A stretch of DNA of 64,000 bases from Terrirhizobium terrae. GTDB lineage: Bacteria > Pseudomonadota > Alphaproteobacteria > Rhizobiales > Rhizobiaceae. A program made the position numbers and the translations under genes. The notes under the pieces are model-generated. The model was not told where the DNA came from. It ran no database searches and saw only the letters and a program-made list of their open reading frames with translations. The stretch lies in the NCBI RefSeq assembly GCF_030323265.1, contig NZ_CP104992.1:991501-1055500 (forward strand). The letters are read 5' to 3'. Of the stretch, positions 1 through 10,249 are shown one piece after another; position 1 is the first letter of the stretch; every line of letters begins with the position of its first letter.

Positions 1-671
1 CGAGCGGATATAGACATAACCCTTGGTCGCGCCGGTCGCGACCGCGGCAATCGCCATGCCCTCGATCAGCACGAAGGGATCACCCTCCATGATCATCCGG
101 TCGGCGAAGGTCGCGCTGTCGCCTTCATCTGCATTGCAGACGATGTATTTTTGGCTAGCCGCCGCATCCAACACCGTCTTCCACTTGATGCCGGTCGGGA
201 AACCCGCGCCGCCGCGACCGCGAAGACCGCTGTCGGTGACCTGTTTGACGATATCCGCCGGCGCCATGCCGACAGCCTTTTCAAGCCCCTTCAAGCCCTG
301 GTACTGGCGATAGTCATCTAGCGAAAGCGGATCGGTGACGCCGCAGCGGGCGAAGGTCAGGCGTGTCTGCTGACGAAGGAAGGAATTTCCTTCGTCAGCC
401 CAAGACAGAGTTCATGGCCTCCGCCTTCGATCAGGCCCGCATCGAACAGGCCTCCCACATCGCCGGGTTTGACCGGCCCGTAGGCGATACGGCCGCGCTC
501 GGTCCGCACCTCCACCAGAGGCTCCAGCCAGAACATGCCGCGTGACCCGTTGCGCACGATCCGGGCCTCAAGCCCGCGGGCTTTCACTTCCCGTTCGATG
601 GCCTTCGCCACCTTCTCGGCGCCGAGCGCTAGGGCGGCCGCATCCTTGGGAACGAAAATCGTTACGGTCAT
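1..671 (-). CDS. fdsB: NAD-dependent formate dehydrogenase beta subunit (5' part, frameshifted, runs off the edge)
   Basis: This is the FMN/NAD-binding subunit of a soluble molybdenum formate dehydrogenase (FdsGBA type). It passes electrons from formate oxidation to NAD in the cytoplasm. The first 100 residues (MTVTIFVPKDAAALALGAEK...) are the degenerate thioredoxin-like segment of FdsB. The NuoF-like core follows, with the glycine-rich GRGGAGFPTGIKW around 185-225 and CNADEGDS around 130-145. The ATG at 671 overlaps the fdsG stop by four bases (ATGA), which fixes the start and implies coupled translation. The frame breaks near 376, after EIP. Restoring one T in a short T run gives EIPFLRQQTRLTFARCG, the family sequence. 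The 3' end lies beyond base 1, so fdsA cannot be seen. The identification is firm; the frameshift is probably a sequence error. Confidence 0.9.
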
Positions 672-1147
672 CGGCGTGCCTCCGCCACCATGTCGGCAAG
701 ACAGTGCTCGTCGACCCGGCCATAGACTTCATCATCCAGCATCGCCGCCGGCGCGCAGGCGCAGAGGCCGAGACAGTAGACGGGCTCCAGCGTCACCGCG
801 CCGTCGAGCGTCGTCTGGTGGAAATCGATGCCGAGCAATTGCCGCGCCCGATCTGCAATATGGTCGCTGCCCATCGATTGACAGGCCTCGGCCCGACAGA
901 GCTTCAGCACATGCCGGCCCGCCGGATGGTCGCGGAACTCGTGATAAAAGGTAACGACGCCATGCACCTCGGCACGCGACAGGTTGAGCTCGCTGGCAAT
1001 GACCGGCTTTACCTCTTCCGGCACGTAACCGAACTCCGCCTGAATGGCATGCAGGATCGGCAGCATCGGACCTTCCAGGCCTTTCAGCTCCTGGATGATC
1101 GGAAGGGCACGCTCGGCATAGGCGCCGCTCGCTACACGCACATTCAT
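668..1147 (-). CDS. fdsG: NAD-dependent formate dehydrogenase gamma subunit
   Basis: A 159-residue NuoE-like [2Fe-2S] subunit of the formate dehydrogenase, passing electrons between the catalytic subunit and FdsB. The fold is recognisable from LPILHAIQAEFGYVPEE near residue 30 and VHGVVTFYHEFRDHP near 65. The four cluster cysteines sit in CRAEAC (about 90) and CLGLCAC (about 130). I start at the ATG at 1147 (MNVRVASG). A longer in-frame start near 1189 exists but its extension does not resemble the family. The gene is first in the fds operon and its TGA overlaps the fdsB ATG. Its promoter must lie in the 128 bases up to the LysR gene, or transcription continues from upstream. Confidence 0.92.
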   Translation of the reverse strand: MNVRVASGAYAERALPIIQELKGLEGPMLPILHAIQAEFGYVPEEVKPVIASELNLSRAEVHGVVTFYHEFRDHPAGRHVLKLCRAEACQSMGSDHIADRARQLLGIDFHQTTLDGAVTLEPVYCLGLCACAPAAMLDDEVYGRVDEHCLADMVAEARR

Positions 1148-1263
1148 TCCTGACAGCCTCCCAGCCATTCGCCGCGAAGGAAAAACCAAAGCGGCAAATG
1201 CATTTATGTTGCCGGAAGTCTGACAAGAGGTAGCAGCAGGATCAATAAGGCTGTTCGGTTACG

Positions 1264-1281
1264 CGATAGAAAAAACTATCG
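1264..1281. terminator. AT-rich inverted repeat at the end of the LysR gene
   Basis: CGATAG and CTATCG are perfect six-base arms around a loop of six A on the plus strand. The repeat overlaps the LysR stop codon at 1276-1278 and precedes the fdsG leader. It could be a weak terminator or a regulatory hairpin. The stem is short and not GC-rich, so the call is tentative. The rest of 1148-1275 shows nothing I can name beyond an ATGCAT near 1199. Confidence 0.25.
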
Positions 1282-2173
1282 ATTTTCGTCGCTCAAGTTG
1301 AGGCTGCGCGCCTCGTGAAGCAAAGCGGAAACGAGCGGCGTGAACGGTTCGCGATGCGTGGCGACCAGCCCGACGACATGCACCGCTTCGGGCTCGACGA
1401 TCAGGAATCATGCGAATCTTGTCCGAAAATCCGAAGGATCGGGCGACATTTCGCGGCATTATGCTTGCCCACCGCCCCGTTGCGACGTGGGAAAGCAGAA
1501 CGACCATGGAATTCGATTCCAGCATCGGCCTTACCGGGATACCGGCATTGCTCAGGTTCTGGTTGATAATGCGCCGGTTCTGCATGTCCGGGGTCAATAG
1601 GCAAAGCCGAACGCCGCCCATATCGGCCCAGGTCACGGTTTCGCGATCTGCGAATGCCGTGCCTTCGGCGGTGACGAGCGTGTAGCGCTCGGCATAGAGC
1701 GGTACGCTGGTGACCCGACCAAGCGGCTCGTTATCGAGATAGGTGATCCCCGCATCGATCTCGAAATTGTCGAGCTGGGACAGAACCTGCAGCGAGTTTC
1801 GCGAGACAACCGAGAAGGTCACATCCGGATGCCGGGCCTGGAACGGCTCTGTCAGCCGCGGCACCATGGCAAGCGCGGTCGGGATGACGGCGAGCCTGAT
1901 ATGGCCGGTCAGGCCTTTGTGGGCCGCACGCATCTCCTCTCGCATGGTGCGGGCATCACCGACGATACGGCGCGCCCATTCCAGCACCCGCTGGCCCTCC
2001 GGGGTCAGCCCCTGATAACGGGATCCACGCAGAACGAGCTGCACCCCGAGGCTCTCTTCCAACTGGCGGATGGCGGCGGAGAGAGACGGCTGGGAAATGC
2101 CGCACTCTTCGGCCGCCCGCCCGAAATGGCCCTCCTTTGCCAGCGCGATAAAAAATTCCAGCTTGTCGATCAT
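1276..2173 (-). CDS. LysR-family regulator upstream of the fds operon (frameshifted)
   Basis: LysR-type transcription factor of about 298 residues when repaired. The winged helix-turn-helix is at residues 1-60 (FIALAKEGHFGRAAEECGIS, then QPSLSAAIRQLEESLG). The effector-binding domain starts near residue 88 (GHIRLAVIPTALAMVPRL). The frame breaks near 1402. Removing one base restores VEPEAVHVVGLVATHREP and a natural end ...LNLSDENR at 1276. The start ATG at 2173 overlaps the TGA of the PhnD-like gene by four bases, so the two are co-translated. Its position directly before fdsG and in the same direction suggests that it regulates formate dehydrogenase; that role is inferred. The effector is unknown. 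Confidence 0.82.
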
Positions 2174-2979
2174 GCCGATATCCGAGCCGGAATAACCGAT
2201 GCGGCAGCCTGAAGGCCAAGCCACGCCTGAACCAGCGCCCAATTCTCTGCAAGGGGTGCATAGGCGGATGCGTCTGTTCGCACGAAGCCGGTGAGAAGAA
2301 GAGTCTCGCGCGCTGCGGGTCCAAGTCGATCAACTGCTTCCTCCATCGCATCGGCAAGCGCGTCCCGGGCATCTTCGGGCAATGCGGTGATCAGAGGCAG
2401 GCCGAGTGTCGGCAGCGTGTTGCCAACTATCTCCACCTCCGAGGCCACAGCCATATGGCGCTTGGCCAGCTGAAACGAGACCGCATCGATCGCGGCCAGA
2501 TCCACCCGCCCATCCGCGACCGCTTCGACAGAGGCGCGATGCGATCCGGTCATCTCGATCCTGATCGCCGCCGCATCCGCACCGGCCGCCATCAGCGATG
2601 TCATCAGAGTCGCATAGCCTGACTGCGACTTGAGGTCATTGACCGCAACGCGGCCGGTAAAGCGCTCTAGGCCTGAGTGACTGCGACCCCGAGGCGCGAT
2701 CAGCACACTATAGTAAAAGCCCGGCCAGCAGCCTATATCATAAGCCGGCGTGCCGATTAGCCGGACAGCGCTGGCAAGATCGGTGGCGAAGGGCAGCCCG
2801 CAGGTCTGGCCGATCAGAAGGTCCGGCGAACGCCAGAAAGAGGCAAGGTCGTCTTCGCGCCAAAGACAGTCCGACGCATCGAAGCCACGGGTACGCAGAG
2901 AGTGCTGCAGCGTGCTCCAGAACGCGTCGGCCGCATCACGGACCTCCGGCCAGTCATACATGGGAAAGCCCGCCAGCAT
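2170..2979 (-). CDS. PhnD-like binding protein without a signal peptide
   Basis: A 269-residue protein of the PhnD/SsuA/transferrin-like periplasmic-binding fold (PhnD-type, PF12974-like). Recognisable pieces are FPMYDWPEVRDAADAFW at the N-terminus, DLLIGQTCGLPFATDL near 75, a PGFYYSVLI strand near 105, and RVDLAAIDAVSFQLAKRH near 175. Family members normally bind oxyanions or organic anions for ABC import. Here there is no signal peptide or lipobox and no transporter gene nearby, so it probably acts in the cytoplasm. A strong GGAGGAG lies just before the ATG at 2979. Its TGA overlaps the LysR ATG, so a role as a ligand-binding partner for that regulator is plausible but unproven. Ligand unknown. 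Confidence 0.75.
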   Translation of the reverse strand: MLAGFPMYDWPEVRDAADAFWSTLQHSLRTRGFDASDCLWREDDLASFWRSPDLLIGQTCGLPFATDLASAVRLIGTPAYDIGCWPGFYYSVLIAPRGRSHSGLERFTGRVAVNDLKSQSGYATLMTSLMAAGADAAAIRIEMTGSHRASVEAVADGRVDLAAIDAVSFQLAKRHMAVASEVEIVGNTLPTLGLPLITALPEDARDALADAMEEAVDRLGPAARETLLLTGFVRTDASAYAPLAENWALVQAWLGLQAAASVIPARISA

Positions 2980-3071
2980 CGCTCCTCCGATCTTTCGCGC
3001 CCGACATGTCTAGACGCTTCCGGCCCGGCATGCCAACAGCCAAGTTAGAGGTATCGCGCTCCGACGGTCGA

Positions 3072-4197
3072 TCAGCCGATCCGCGTCGCCTTCAGCCGTT
3101 CTTCGTCGAGCACGATTCCGAGACCCGGCGCCTCGCCGAGCTCCAGCCAGCCATTGCTGTGCTTGAGCGGTGAAGCCATCGGATAGTCCCGCCGCGCCTC
3201 GCTCCATTCGGGATTGTCATAAGGATATTCGAGGAAGGGCGCATCACCGACACCGGCCGTCAGATGCGCATTGGCCAGCACGCCGATACCGTTGGTCCAG
3301 CTGTGCGGGGTAAACGTCACGCCCGCCTCGCGCGCCTGATAGACGAGCCTGCGGCACCCGGTTAAGCCGCCGACCAGCGCCACATCCGGCTGGATCACGT
3401 CAAAGGCGCGCTCCTCGATGATGTCGCGGAATTCATAGAGCTCGCGGGTCATCTCGCCACCGGCGATCCTCACCGACGTTGCCTCCTTCAGCGCCTTCAT
3501 GCCCTTGCGGTCGGAGCGGAACAGCGGTTCTTCCATCCAGTAGATACCGAGCTTCTTCCAGTTCCTTCGCCACCGCCAGCGCATCCTTGAACGTCCAGGG
3601 CAAGGTCGTATCCCAGGGCATCCGCCAGCCTTGGTTACAGTCGACCATCAGTTCAAGACGATCGCCTACCCGAGCACGGATCGCCTCCAGCGCCTTCACG
3701 TCGTCTCGCCATCCCGACCGGCCTCCGGCAGAGGATGAGAAGCGCACCTTCATCGCCGGAAAGCCCTCCTCGACATAACGCTCCGCCTGATCGGCCATGG
3801 CGGACGGCTCGCGCAGCACGCCGGAGGAGGCATAGAGTCGTACCCTGTCGGACCGACCGCCGAGCATGCGCCAGACCGGTTCTCCGGTGATCTTTCCCGC
3901 CAGATCCCACAGAGCGAGGTCCATCGGCCAGCAGCGGCCATAGTGGAAATTGATATGCGAGAGCACCTCGTAATGCCGTTCCAGATGCCGAGGATCCTCG
4001 CCGATGAACAAGTCCTCGTGGCCATCAAACCCCTTCATCAGGTCGCCCGAGCCGATGCCTTCTCGGCCCTCGTCATCCTTCACGCGCACGATCGTCGCAT
4101 CGAAATGCCTGCGCGGCCGCCCATCCCAGCTCGCCTTGAACGGCGGATCGAGCGGGAGACGATGGTGGGTGATTTCGATGGATGCGATGCGGCTCAT
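3072..4197 (-). CDS. Mandelate racemase/muconate-lactonizing family enzyme (frameshifted)
   Basis: Enolase-superfamily enzyme, 374 residues when repaired. The family abstracts a proton alpha to a carboxylate; most relatives with this layout are sugar-acid dehydratases or racemases. The lid domain occupies about residues 1-120 ([18 protein letters not shown]) and the barrel follows. Metal ligands are visible as [14 protein letters not shown] and IAGGEMT, with a catalytic-type base in PAMKVRF and a TPHSW histidine near the end. The frame breaks near 3555. Removing one base turns ELEEARYLL into [14 protein letters not shown]. It lies 230 bases downstream of the aldehyde dehydrogenase, separated by a repeat, so shared transcription is uncertain. 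The substrate cannot be read from sequence alone. Confidence 0.82.
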
Positions 4198-4243
4198 GCT
4201 GTCTGTTCCCTCGTTTATCTTCGGCCTGCGTCTTGTCCTGTCG

Positions 4244-4412
4244 CCGGCGAATGCCCCTCATCCGCCTGCCGGCACCTTCTCCCCGCAAGCGGGGCGAATG
4301 AGAAATGACGCACCGTCTCCGCCCCTCTGCAGCCTCGGGTGAGGCACGTCCCCTCGCCCCGTTTACGGGGAGAGGGGAGCGCAGCTTGCTGCGCTCTGGG
4401 TGAGGGGCAAAC
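4244..4412. repeat. Rhizobial-type intergenic palindromic repeat
   Basis: The gap between the enolase-family gene and the aldehyde dehydrogenase is filled with the 'CTTCTCCCC ... GGGG' type of mosaic repeat common between rhizobial genes. CTTCTCCCCGCAAGCGGGG forms one hairpin near 4277-4294 and CCCCGTTTACGGGGAG another near 4357-4372. Direct GGTGAGG motifs recur at 4339 and 4410. No coding potential is convincing. It may act in RNA processing, but that is inference. Confidence 0.6.
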
Positions 4413-4426
4413 CCGACCAACAGGCA

Positions 4427-5925
4427 TCACCCGAATTGCTGCCAGATCGTCTTGTAATCGCAATATTTGTCGATCGCATGCACCGAACGATCCCGCCCGA
4501 AACCGGACTGCTTGAAGCCGCCGAACGGTGTGGCAAAATTCGACATGTCATAGGTATTGATCCACACCGTGCCGGCATGCAGGTTTTCCGAGAACCGGTG
4601 CGCGCGATCCATGTCTTTTGTGAACACAGCGCCGGCCAGGCCATAGATCGTGTCATTGGCCAGCCGCAGCGCCTCCTCCTCCGTATCGAAGGGAATGGCC
4701 GCCAGAACCGGCCCAAAGATTTCCTGGCGGGCGAGGCTCATGTCATTGGTCATGTCGACAAAGACGCCGGGCGAAACGTAATAACCGCCCGTCTCCGACA
4801 GCACCTGTTCGGCACCGAATGCCCGCCGTGCCCTTCTCTCTCGCCGGCCTCGATCAACCCGAGCACCTTGTCCATATGCGCCTGTTCGATCAGCGCGCCG
4901 ATCTGTGCTGAAGGCTCGAAGGGATGGGCAAGCGTTATATCGTTTCTCGTCACCGCTTCGATCTTCCCGATCAGCCTTTCCTGCACCGAACGTTCGACCA
5001 ACAACCGCGTCGAGGCATGGCATGTTTCACCGGAATTGTAGAAGCAGCCCCAAGCGGCGGCAGAGGCCGCCGCATCGAGATCGGCATCCTCGAAGACGAC
5101 GAGCGGCGACTTGCCGCCGAGTTCCAGCGCCACGCGCTTCACGTTGGATTGCGCCGCATAACCCATGATCAGCTTGCCGACCTCGGTCGAGCCGGTGAAG
5201 GCGATCATGTCGACATCCATATGCAGCGCCAGCGGCTTTCCCGCCTCCTCGCCGTAACCGGTGACGACGTTGAAGACGCCTGCTGGTAGTCCCGCCTCGA
5301 CCGCTAAGGCCGCCAGCCGGATCGCCGAGAGCGACGACTGTTCGGCCGGCTTCAGCACTACCGAATTGCCGGCGGCGATCGACGGCCCGAGCTTCCAGGC
5401 ATCGATGATCATCGGATAGTTCCAGGGCGTAATTGCCCCGATGACGCCGATGGGCACCTTGCGGACCAGCGCGCGGGCATTCGGTCCGGTTGGCGCGATC
5501 TCGTCATAGAGCTTGTCGATCATCTCGCCATAGAACTGGATGCCGTCGGCGCAGAGCCGGACATCGACGTTCAGCGAAGCTAGCACCGGCTTGCCGACAT
5601 CGAGCGTCTCCAGCATGGCGAGCTCCTCGCCATGAGCGCGGATCAGCTCCGCCCATTTCAGCATGATCTTCTTCTTTTCGAGCGGGTCCTTCTTCCGCCA
5701 CACGCCGCTCTCGAAAGCTGCCCGTGCCGAGGCGACGGCCGCATCGATATCAGCCTGCCCGCCGCGCGCCAGTTTCGCTCCAGGTTTCCCGTCCATCGGC
5801 CGTGTGCGGGTGAAGGTCTCGCCGGACACTGCATCACGATAGGCGCCGTCAATAAAATGGCGGCCTTCGAGCGTCAGCGTCGAAAGCGCGGTTTCCCAAT
5901 AGTTGCGGGTATATGTCCTGGTCAT
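4427..5925 (-). CDS. NAD(P)-dependent aldehyde dehydrogenase (frameshifted)
   Basis: Aldehyde dehydrogenase superfamily member of about 499 residues after repair, closest in style to the betaine-aldehyde and gamma-glutamyl-aminobutyraldehyde dehydrogenases. Hallmarks are the ITPWNYP oxyanion/NAD segment near 160, FTGSTEVG near 240, the general-base ELGGKSPLVVFEDAD near 267, and the catalytic cysteine in NSGETCHAST near 300. The frame breaks near 4831, where one G is missing from a run. Repair gives EREGARRAFGAEQVL and continues to the normal end IWQQFG. A GAGGAG overlapping the stop of the alcohol dehydrogenase gene precedes the ATG at 5925, 13 bases downstream of that stop. The pair probably oxidises an alcohol to an acid through an aldehyde. 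Confidence 0.87.
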
Positions 5926-5938
5926 CGGAGTATTCTCC

Positions 5939-7084
5939 TCAAAGCGTTTTCGGCAGCGCTATGATCCTGGCGGCGAAGGCATCGATATCGGCGTCGGAAA
6001 TGTCGCGAACGGTCGAGCGACGCATCGGCTGGTTTTCCGGCTCGCGCATCTCGCTGGCGAGATCTTCGGCAGTCAGGCCATTGAAGGCCTTGGGCAGAGC
6101 GCGAACCACCTCGCAGCGATCCATCAACTCGGTCACGAGGCCCGGCAGAGCCGCCGCATCGGCGAGGCCGAGTGCCCGGGCAGCCTCGTTGAGATCGGCC
6201 GTGTCGGCATCGACAAGCCAGGGCAGCGTCTCCTCGAAGCCGAGTGCCGTGGCAAGCCCGTGATGCACCGGCGCCATTCCCGCTAGCGCATGGCTGATAT
6301 TGTGGGCGACCGCCGTGCCGCAATTGTCGATGGCGATACCGGCATAGCAGGAGCCGAGCAGCACTTTACCGCGCGCTTCCAGATTGCCGGGCGCCTTGAC
6401 GGCGGCTTCGAGCGAGCCCGCCACCAGCCGCATCGCCTCATGGGCGTAGAGTTTCGCACCCACATGGGCATTCCGGTTGGTGCAGGCCTCGAAAGCGTGG
6501 ATGAAGGCGTCCATGCCGCACCATGCGGTCAGATGCGGTGGCAGGGAAATCGTCAGCTCGGGATCGAGCAACACCAGATCGGCCTTGGTCTCCGCACCCC
6601 AGATCCAGAGCTTCTTGCCTTCCGGCCCAGCAAAGATATTGGTGGCCGATGTCTCCGAACCCGTCCCGGCCGTCGTCGGCACCATGATCTTCTTCAACGG
6701 TTTCTTCGGCAAGGGATTAGCCGCCAGCGCGTAGAACATCGGATCCTCACCGGAGGCGGCACAGCAGGCCGCGACCTTGGCGATATCGAGCGCCGACCCG
6801 CCGCCGATGCCGACCACGACGTCAGCGCCCTTTGCCAGTTCACTCGCTGCCTGCAGATGCGTCAGCTTCGGTTCGCCGGAGAAGTCGGAATAGAGACGTG
6901 GCTCGATACCGGCTGCCGCCAGTTCACCGGCAAGGCTCTTCGCCAACCCTGTCGCGGCAAGGAAGCCATCCATGACGATCAGGGCCGCCCGTGCGCCCTC
7001 GAAGCCTTTAACCGCAGTAGGAAGCTCGTGGAACAGGCCGGAACCGAAGCGTATGTCCGGAATGAAGGAAGTGGAGAACTGCAT
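5939..7084 (-). CDS. Iron-containing (group III) alcohol dehydrogenase
   Basis: Intact 381-residue member of the iron-dependent alcohol dehydrogenase family. Visible features are the NAD-binding GIGGGSALDIAK near residue 95, VPTTAGTGSETS near 137, and metal ligands in LLDPEL (Asp), DAFIHAFEA (His), NISHALAG (His) and PVHHGLA (His). These enzymes reduce or oxidise short-chain and functionalised aldehydes and alcohols. It is followed 13 bases later by the aldehyde dehydrogenase gene and is divergent from a LysR gene across about 110 bases. That is the standard arrangement for an inducible catabolic pair. The actual substrate is not evident; maleylacetate reductase is a related family that I consider less likely. 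Confidence 0.88.
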   Translation of the reverse strand: MQFSTSFIPDIRFGSGLFHELPTAVKGFEGARAALIVMDGFLAATGLAKSLAGELAAAGIEPRLYSDFSGEPKLTHLQAASELAKGADVVVGIGGGSALDIAKVAACCAASGEDPMFYALAANPLPKKPLKKIMVPTTAGTGSETSATNIFAGPEGKKLWIWGAETKADLVLLDPELTISLPPHLTAWCGMDAFIHAFEACTNRNAHVGAKLYAHEAMRLVAGSLEAAVKAPGNLEARGKVLLGSCYAGIAIDNCGTAVAHNISHALAGMAPVHHGLATALGFEETLPWLVDADTADLNEAARALGLADAAALPGLVTELMDRCEVVRALPKAFNGLTAEDLASEMREPENQPMRRSTVRDISDADIDAFAARIIALPKTL

Positions 7085-7169
7085 GAATGCCCGCCGACGC
7101 GATGAATGATGCGCGCACTCTGCATCACAATGTCAGCTCTTCAAATCCATCGAAATATCAGGTTATTTG

Positions 7170-7184
7170 ATGATCTGAGATCAT
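7170..7184. promoter_or_regulatory. Perfect palindrome in the LysR/alcohol dehydrogenase divergent region
   Basis: ATGATCTGAGATCAT is a 15-base perfect palindrome (seven-base arms, one-base centre) between the divergent alcohol dehydrogenase and LysR genes. It overlaps one candidate LysR start (7183) and lies just before the better-supported start at 7195. Its position fits an autoregulatory or shared operator. It does not contain an obvious T-N11-A LysR box, so the binding protein is unknown. Confidence 0.4.
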
Positions 7185-7194
7185 GGAGAGGCTG

Positions 7195-8091
7195 ATGCTG
7201 GATCGCATACCCTTGGAAGCATTCCGCGTCTTCGATGCCGCCTGCCGCTACATGAATTTTTCCCGCGCAGGCCGCGAGCTGCATATCACCCAGGCGGCAG
7301 TCAGCCGGCGCATTCAGGGCCTAGAGGAACAGCTCGGCGCAAAACTCTTCACCCGCCGCGGCCGCAATCTGGCGCTCACGCCGGAGGGCGACCGACTGGC
7401 CCAGCGTGTGCGCGCAACGCTGGACTATCTGGAGGAGAGCCTTGAACCCTTCCGTGGTGGTGGACGCGAAACGATCTCGATCGCCGCCAGTGGCTCCGTC
7501 TCGCATCTCTGGCTCGCCAAGCGGCTCAAGGATTTCGACAATGAAAGCCCATCGGTCTCTGTCCGGCTGCTGACCACCGACGCCCCTTCGGAACTTGCGT
7601 CCGAAGCCAACGACCTCGTGATCCTCTATTCCACCGGCGAACATCCGCGCTGGAACCTGACGCTGCTGATGAAGGAAGAGCTTGTGCCGGTGGCCTCGCC
7701 GGATTTCATTGAAAGACTCAGGATCGATCCCGCCGCCATCGCCCCGCACGAAATAGCCCGTCTCGACCTCATCGACTACGAACGTTTCAACGCCCACTGG
7801 ATCTCGTTTCGCCAATGGTTCGCGCGGCTGCCCGATCCACCCAAAGCACGCATCACGCCCCGCCTCTCCTTCTCAACCTACTCGCTGGCGGTGGACGCGG
7901 CGCTGCGCGGCGAAGGCGTCACGCTCGGCAGTATCGGCCTCATCGCGGATGAACTGGCTACGGGCGCGCTCGTCGAGCTGGGCTCTCGGCGGCTGGAGAC
8001 CGGTTACGGCTACCATCTCGGCATGCCGCGCTATCGTTCGCTGACGCCCGGAGCGGCACGGCTGCATCAGCACCTGCTGTCGGGGATTTGA
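7195..8091 (+). CDS. LysR-family regulator (GcvA-like) of the dehydrogenase cluster
   Basis: LysR-type regulator of 298 residues, intact. The helix-turn-helix is at residues 3-62 (PLEAFRVFDAACRYMNFSRA, then HITQAAVSRRIQGLE), a pattern typical of the GcvA/AmpR branch. The effector domain starts near 92 (ISIAASGSVSHLWLAKRL). I prefer ATG 7195 over 7183: GGAG at 7185-7188 is well placed for 7195, and the family usually begins MLDR/MLER. The choice also frees the palindrome at 7170-7184 to act as DNA. The divergent alcohol and aldehyde dehydrogenase genes are the likely targets; this is inferred from position. Confidence 0.85.
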   Translation: MLDRIPLEAFRVFDAACRYMNFSRAGRELHITQAAVSRRIQGLEEQLGAKLFTRRGRNLALTPEGDRLAQRVRATLDYLEESLEPFRGGGRETISIAASGSVSHLWLAKRLKDFDNESPSVSVRLLTTDAPSELASEANDLVILYSTGEHPRWNLTLLMKEELVPVASPDFIERLRIDPAAIAPHEIARLDLIDYERFNAHWISFRQWFARLPDPPKARITPRLSFSTYSLAVDAALRGEGVTLGSIGLIADELATGALVELGSRRLETGYGYHLGMPRYRSLTPGAARLHQHLLSGI

Positions 8092-8132
8092 CACCCGGCA
8101 GCCGGAGCTCGTAGCGAGAGCGCCCCTCCCCT

Positions 8133-8219
8133 GCCGTCATGCTCGGGCTTGTCCCGAGCATCTACTACCGTCCCATTGTTCTCGACGTGGTTGGATCCTT
8201 GGGAGCCCGAGGATGACGA
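8133..8219. repeat. Rhizobium-type palindromic element (degenerate copy)
   Basis: The sequence begins GTCATGCTCGGGCTTGTCCC and ends GGATCC...GAGGATGACG, and includes the hairpin TGCTCGGGCTTGTCCCGAGC. It is the same element as at 23371-23456, but the right arm is shortened (CTTGGGAGCCCGAGG instead of CTCGGGACAAGCCCGAGG). It lies between the convergent ends of the LysR gene and atpC. Such elements are dispersed in many rhizobial genomes. Confidence 0.7.
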
Positions 8220-8245
8220 CGCGCCTGGAAGGCGACCCCATAACG

Positions 8246-8272
8246 CAAAAGGCGGCCCGCAAGGACCGCCTT
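8246..8272 (-). terminator. Rho-independent terminator of the atp operon
   Basis: Arms AAGGCGG and CCGCCTT (8249-8255 and 8266-8272) enclose a ten-base loop. Read on the minus strand the stem is followed by TTTTG. It lies 26 bases past the atpC stop and fits the end of the atpHAGDC transcript. Confidence 0.65.
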
Positions 8273-8297
8273 CATAAAAACTGTTATCTCGAGCGAA

Positions 8298-8664
8298 TTA
8301 CGCTGCGACGACGACGCCGTTGAGATGCGTCAGTTCGGCGAGGAACTGCTCGAGCTTGGTCTTGTGCTCGTCGCTGTTTGCCTTGCCGATATCGGCCTGG
8401 GTCGCCTCGATACGTTTCTGCAGCGTGTCGTGGGTCAGCTCGGCGGCCGGGACGGCGGATTCTGCGAGCAGCGTACAGCTGTCCGGCAGGATGTCGATCG
8501 AGCTTCACGGTGACCACGCCGGGCTTGATCGTCGTCATTGTCGGCGCGTGGTTGACCAGCACCGTCATTTCGCCAAGCGTCGCCGGGATCACCACTTCGG
8601 AGACCTTCTCCGAAACGAGCAGGCGCTCGGGCGAAACCAGTTCAAAGTTGAAAGCGTCGGCCAT
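8298..8664 (-). CDS. atpC: ATP synthase epsilon subunit, disrupted by an internal deletion
   Basis: F1 epsilon subunit, which links rotor to catalytic head and can inhibit ATP hydrolysis. The N-terminus (MADAFNFELVSPERLLVSEK, HAPTMTTIKPGVVTVKL) and C-terminus (QKRIEATQADIGKANSDEHK, LEQFLAELTHLNG) are both family-like but in different frames. They join near 8487, where AAGCTC is followed almost at once by GACATCCTG. The strand containing the usual VVFGGFA motif is missing. Against the usual length of about 135 residues, roughly 41 bases are absent, unlike the one-base errors elsewhere. True stop TAA at 8298. Either a local assembly loss or a real lesion. It is last in the operon, 131 bases after atpD. 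Confidence 0.8.
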
Positions 8665-8795
8665 GATGGTCCACTTCCTATGGCAGATCCTGCAAGGCGC
8701 CTGATCGGCTCGGCATGCGGGACTGCGTGAAAATTCGAATTCTTACGGAGTGACAGGCGCGCCGGTTCTCCCGACGCGCCGTCTCAAGCTTGTAA

Positions 8796-10244
<1,449 letters not shown>

Positions 10245-10249
10245 TTACC

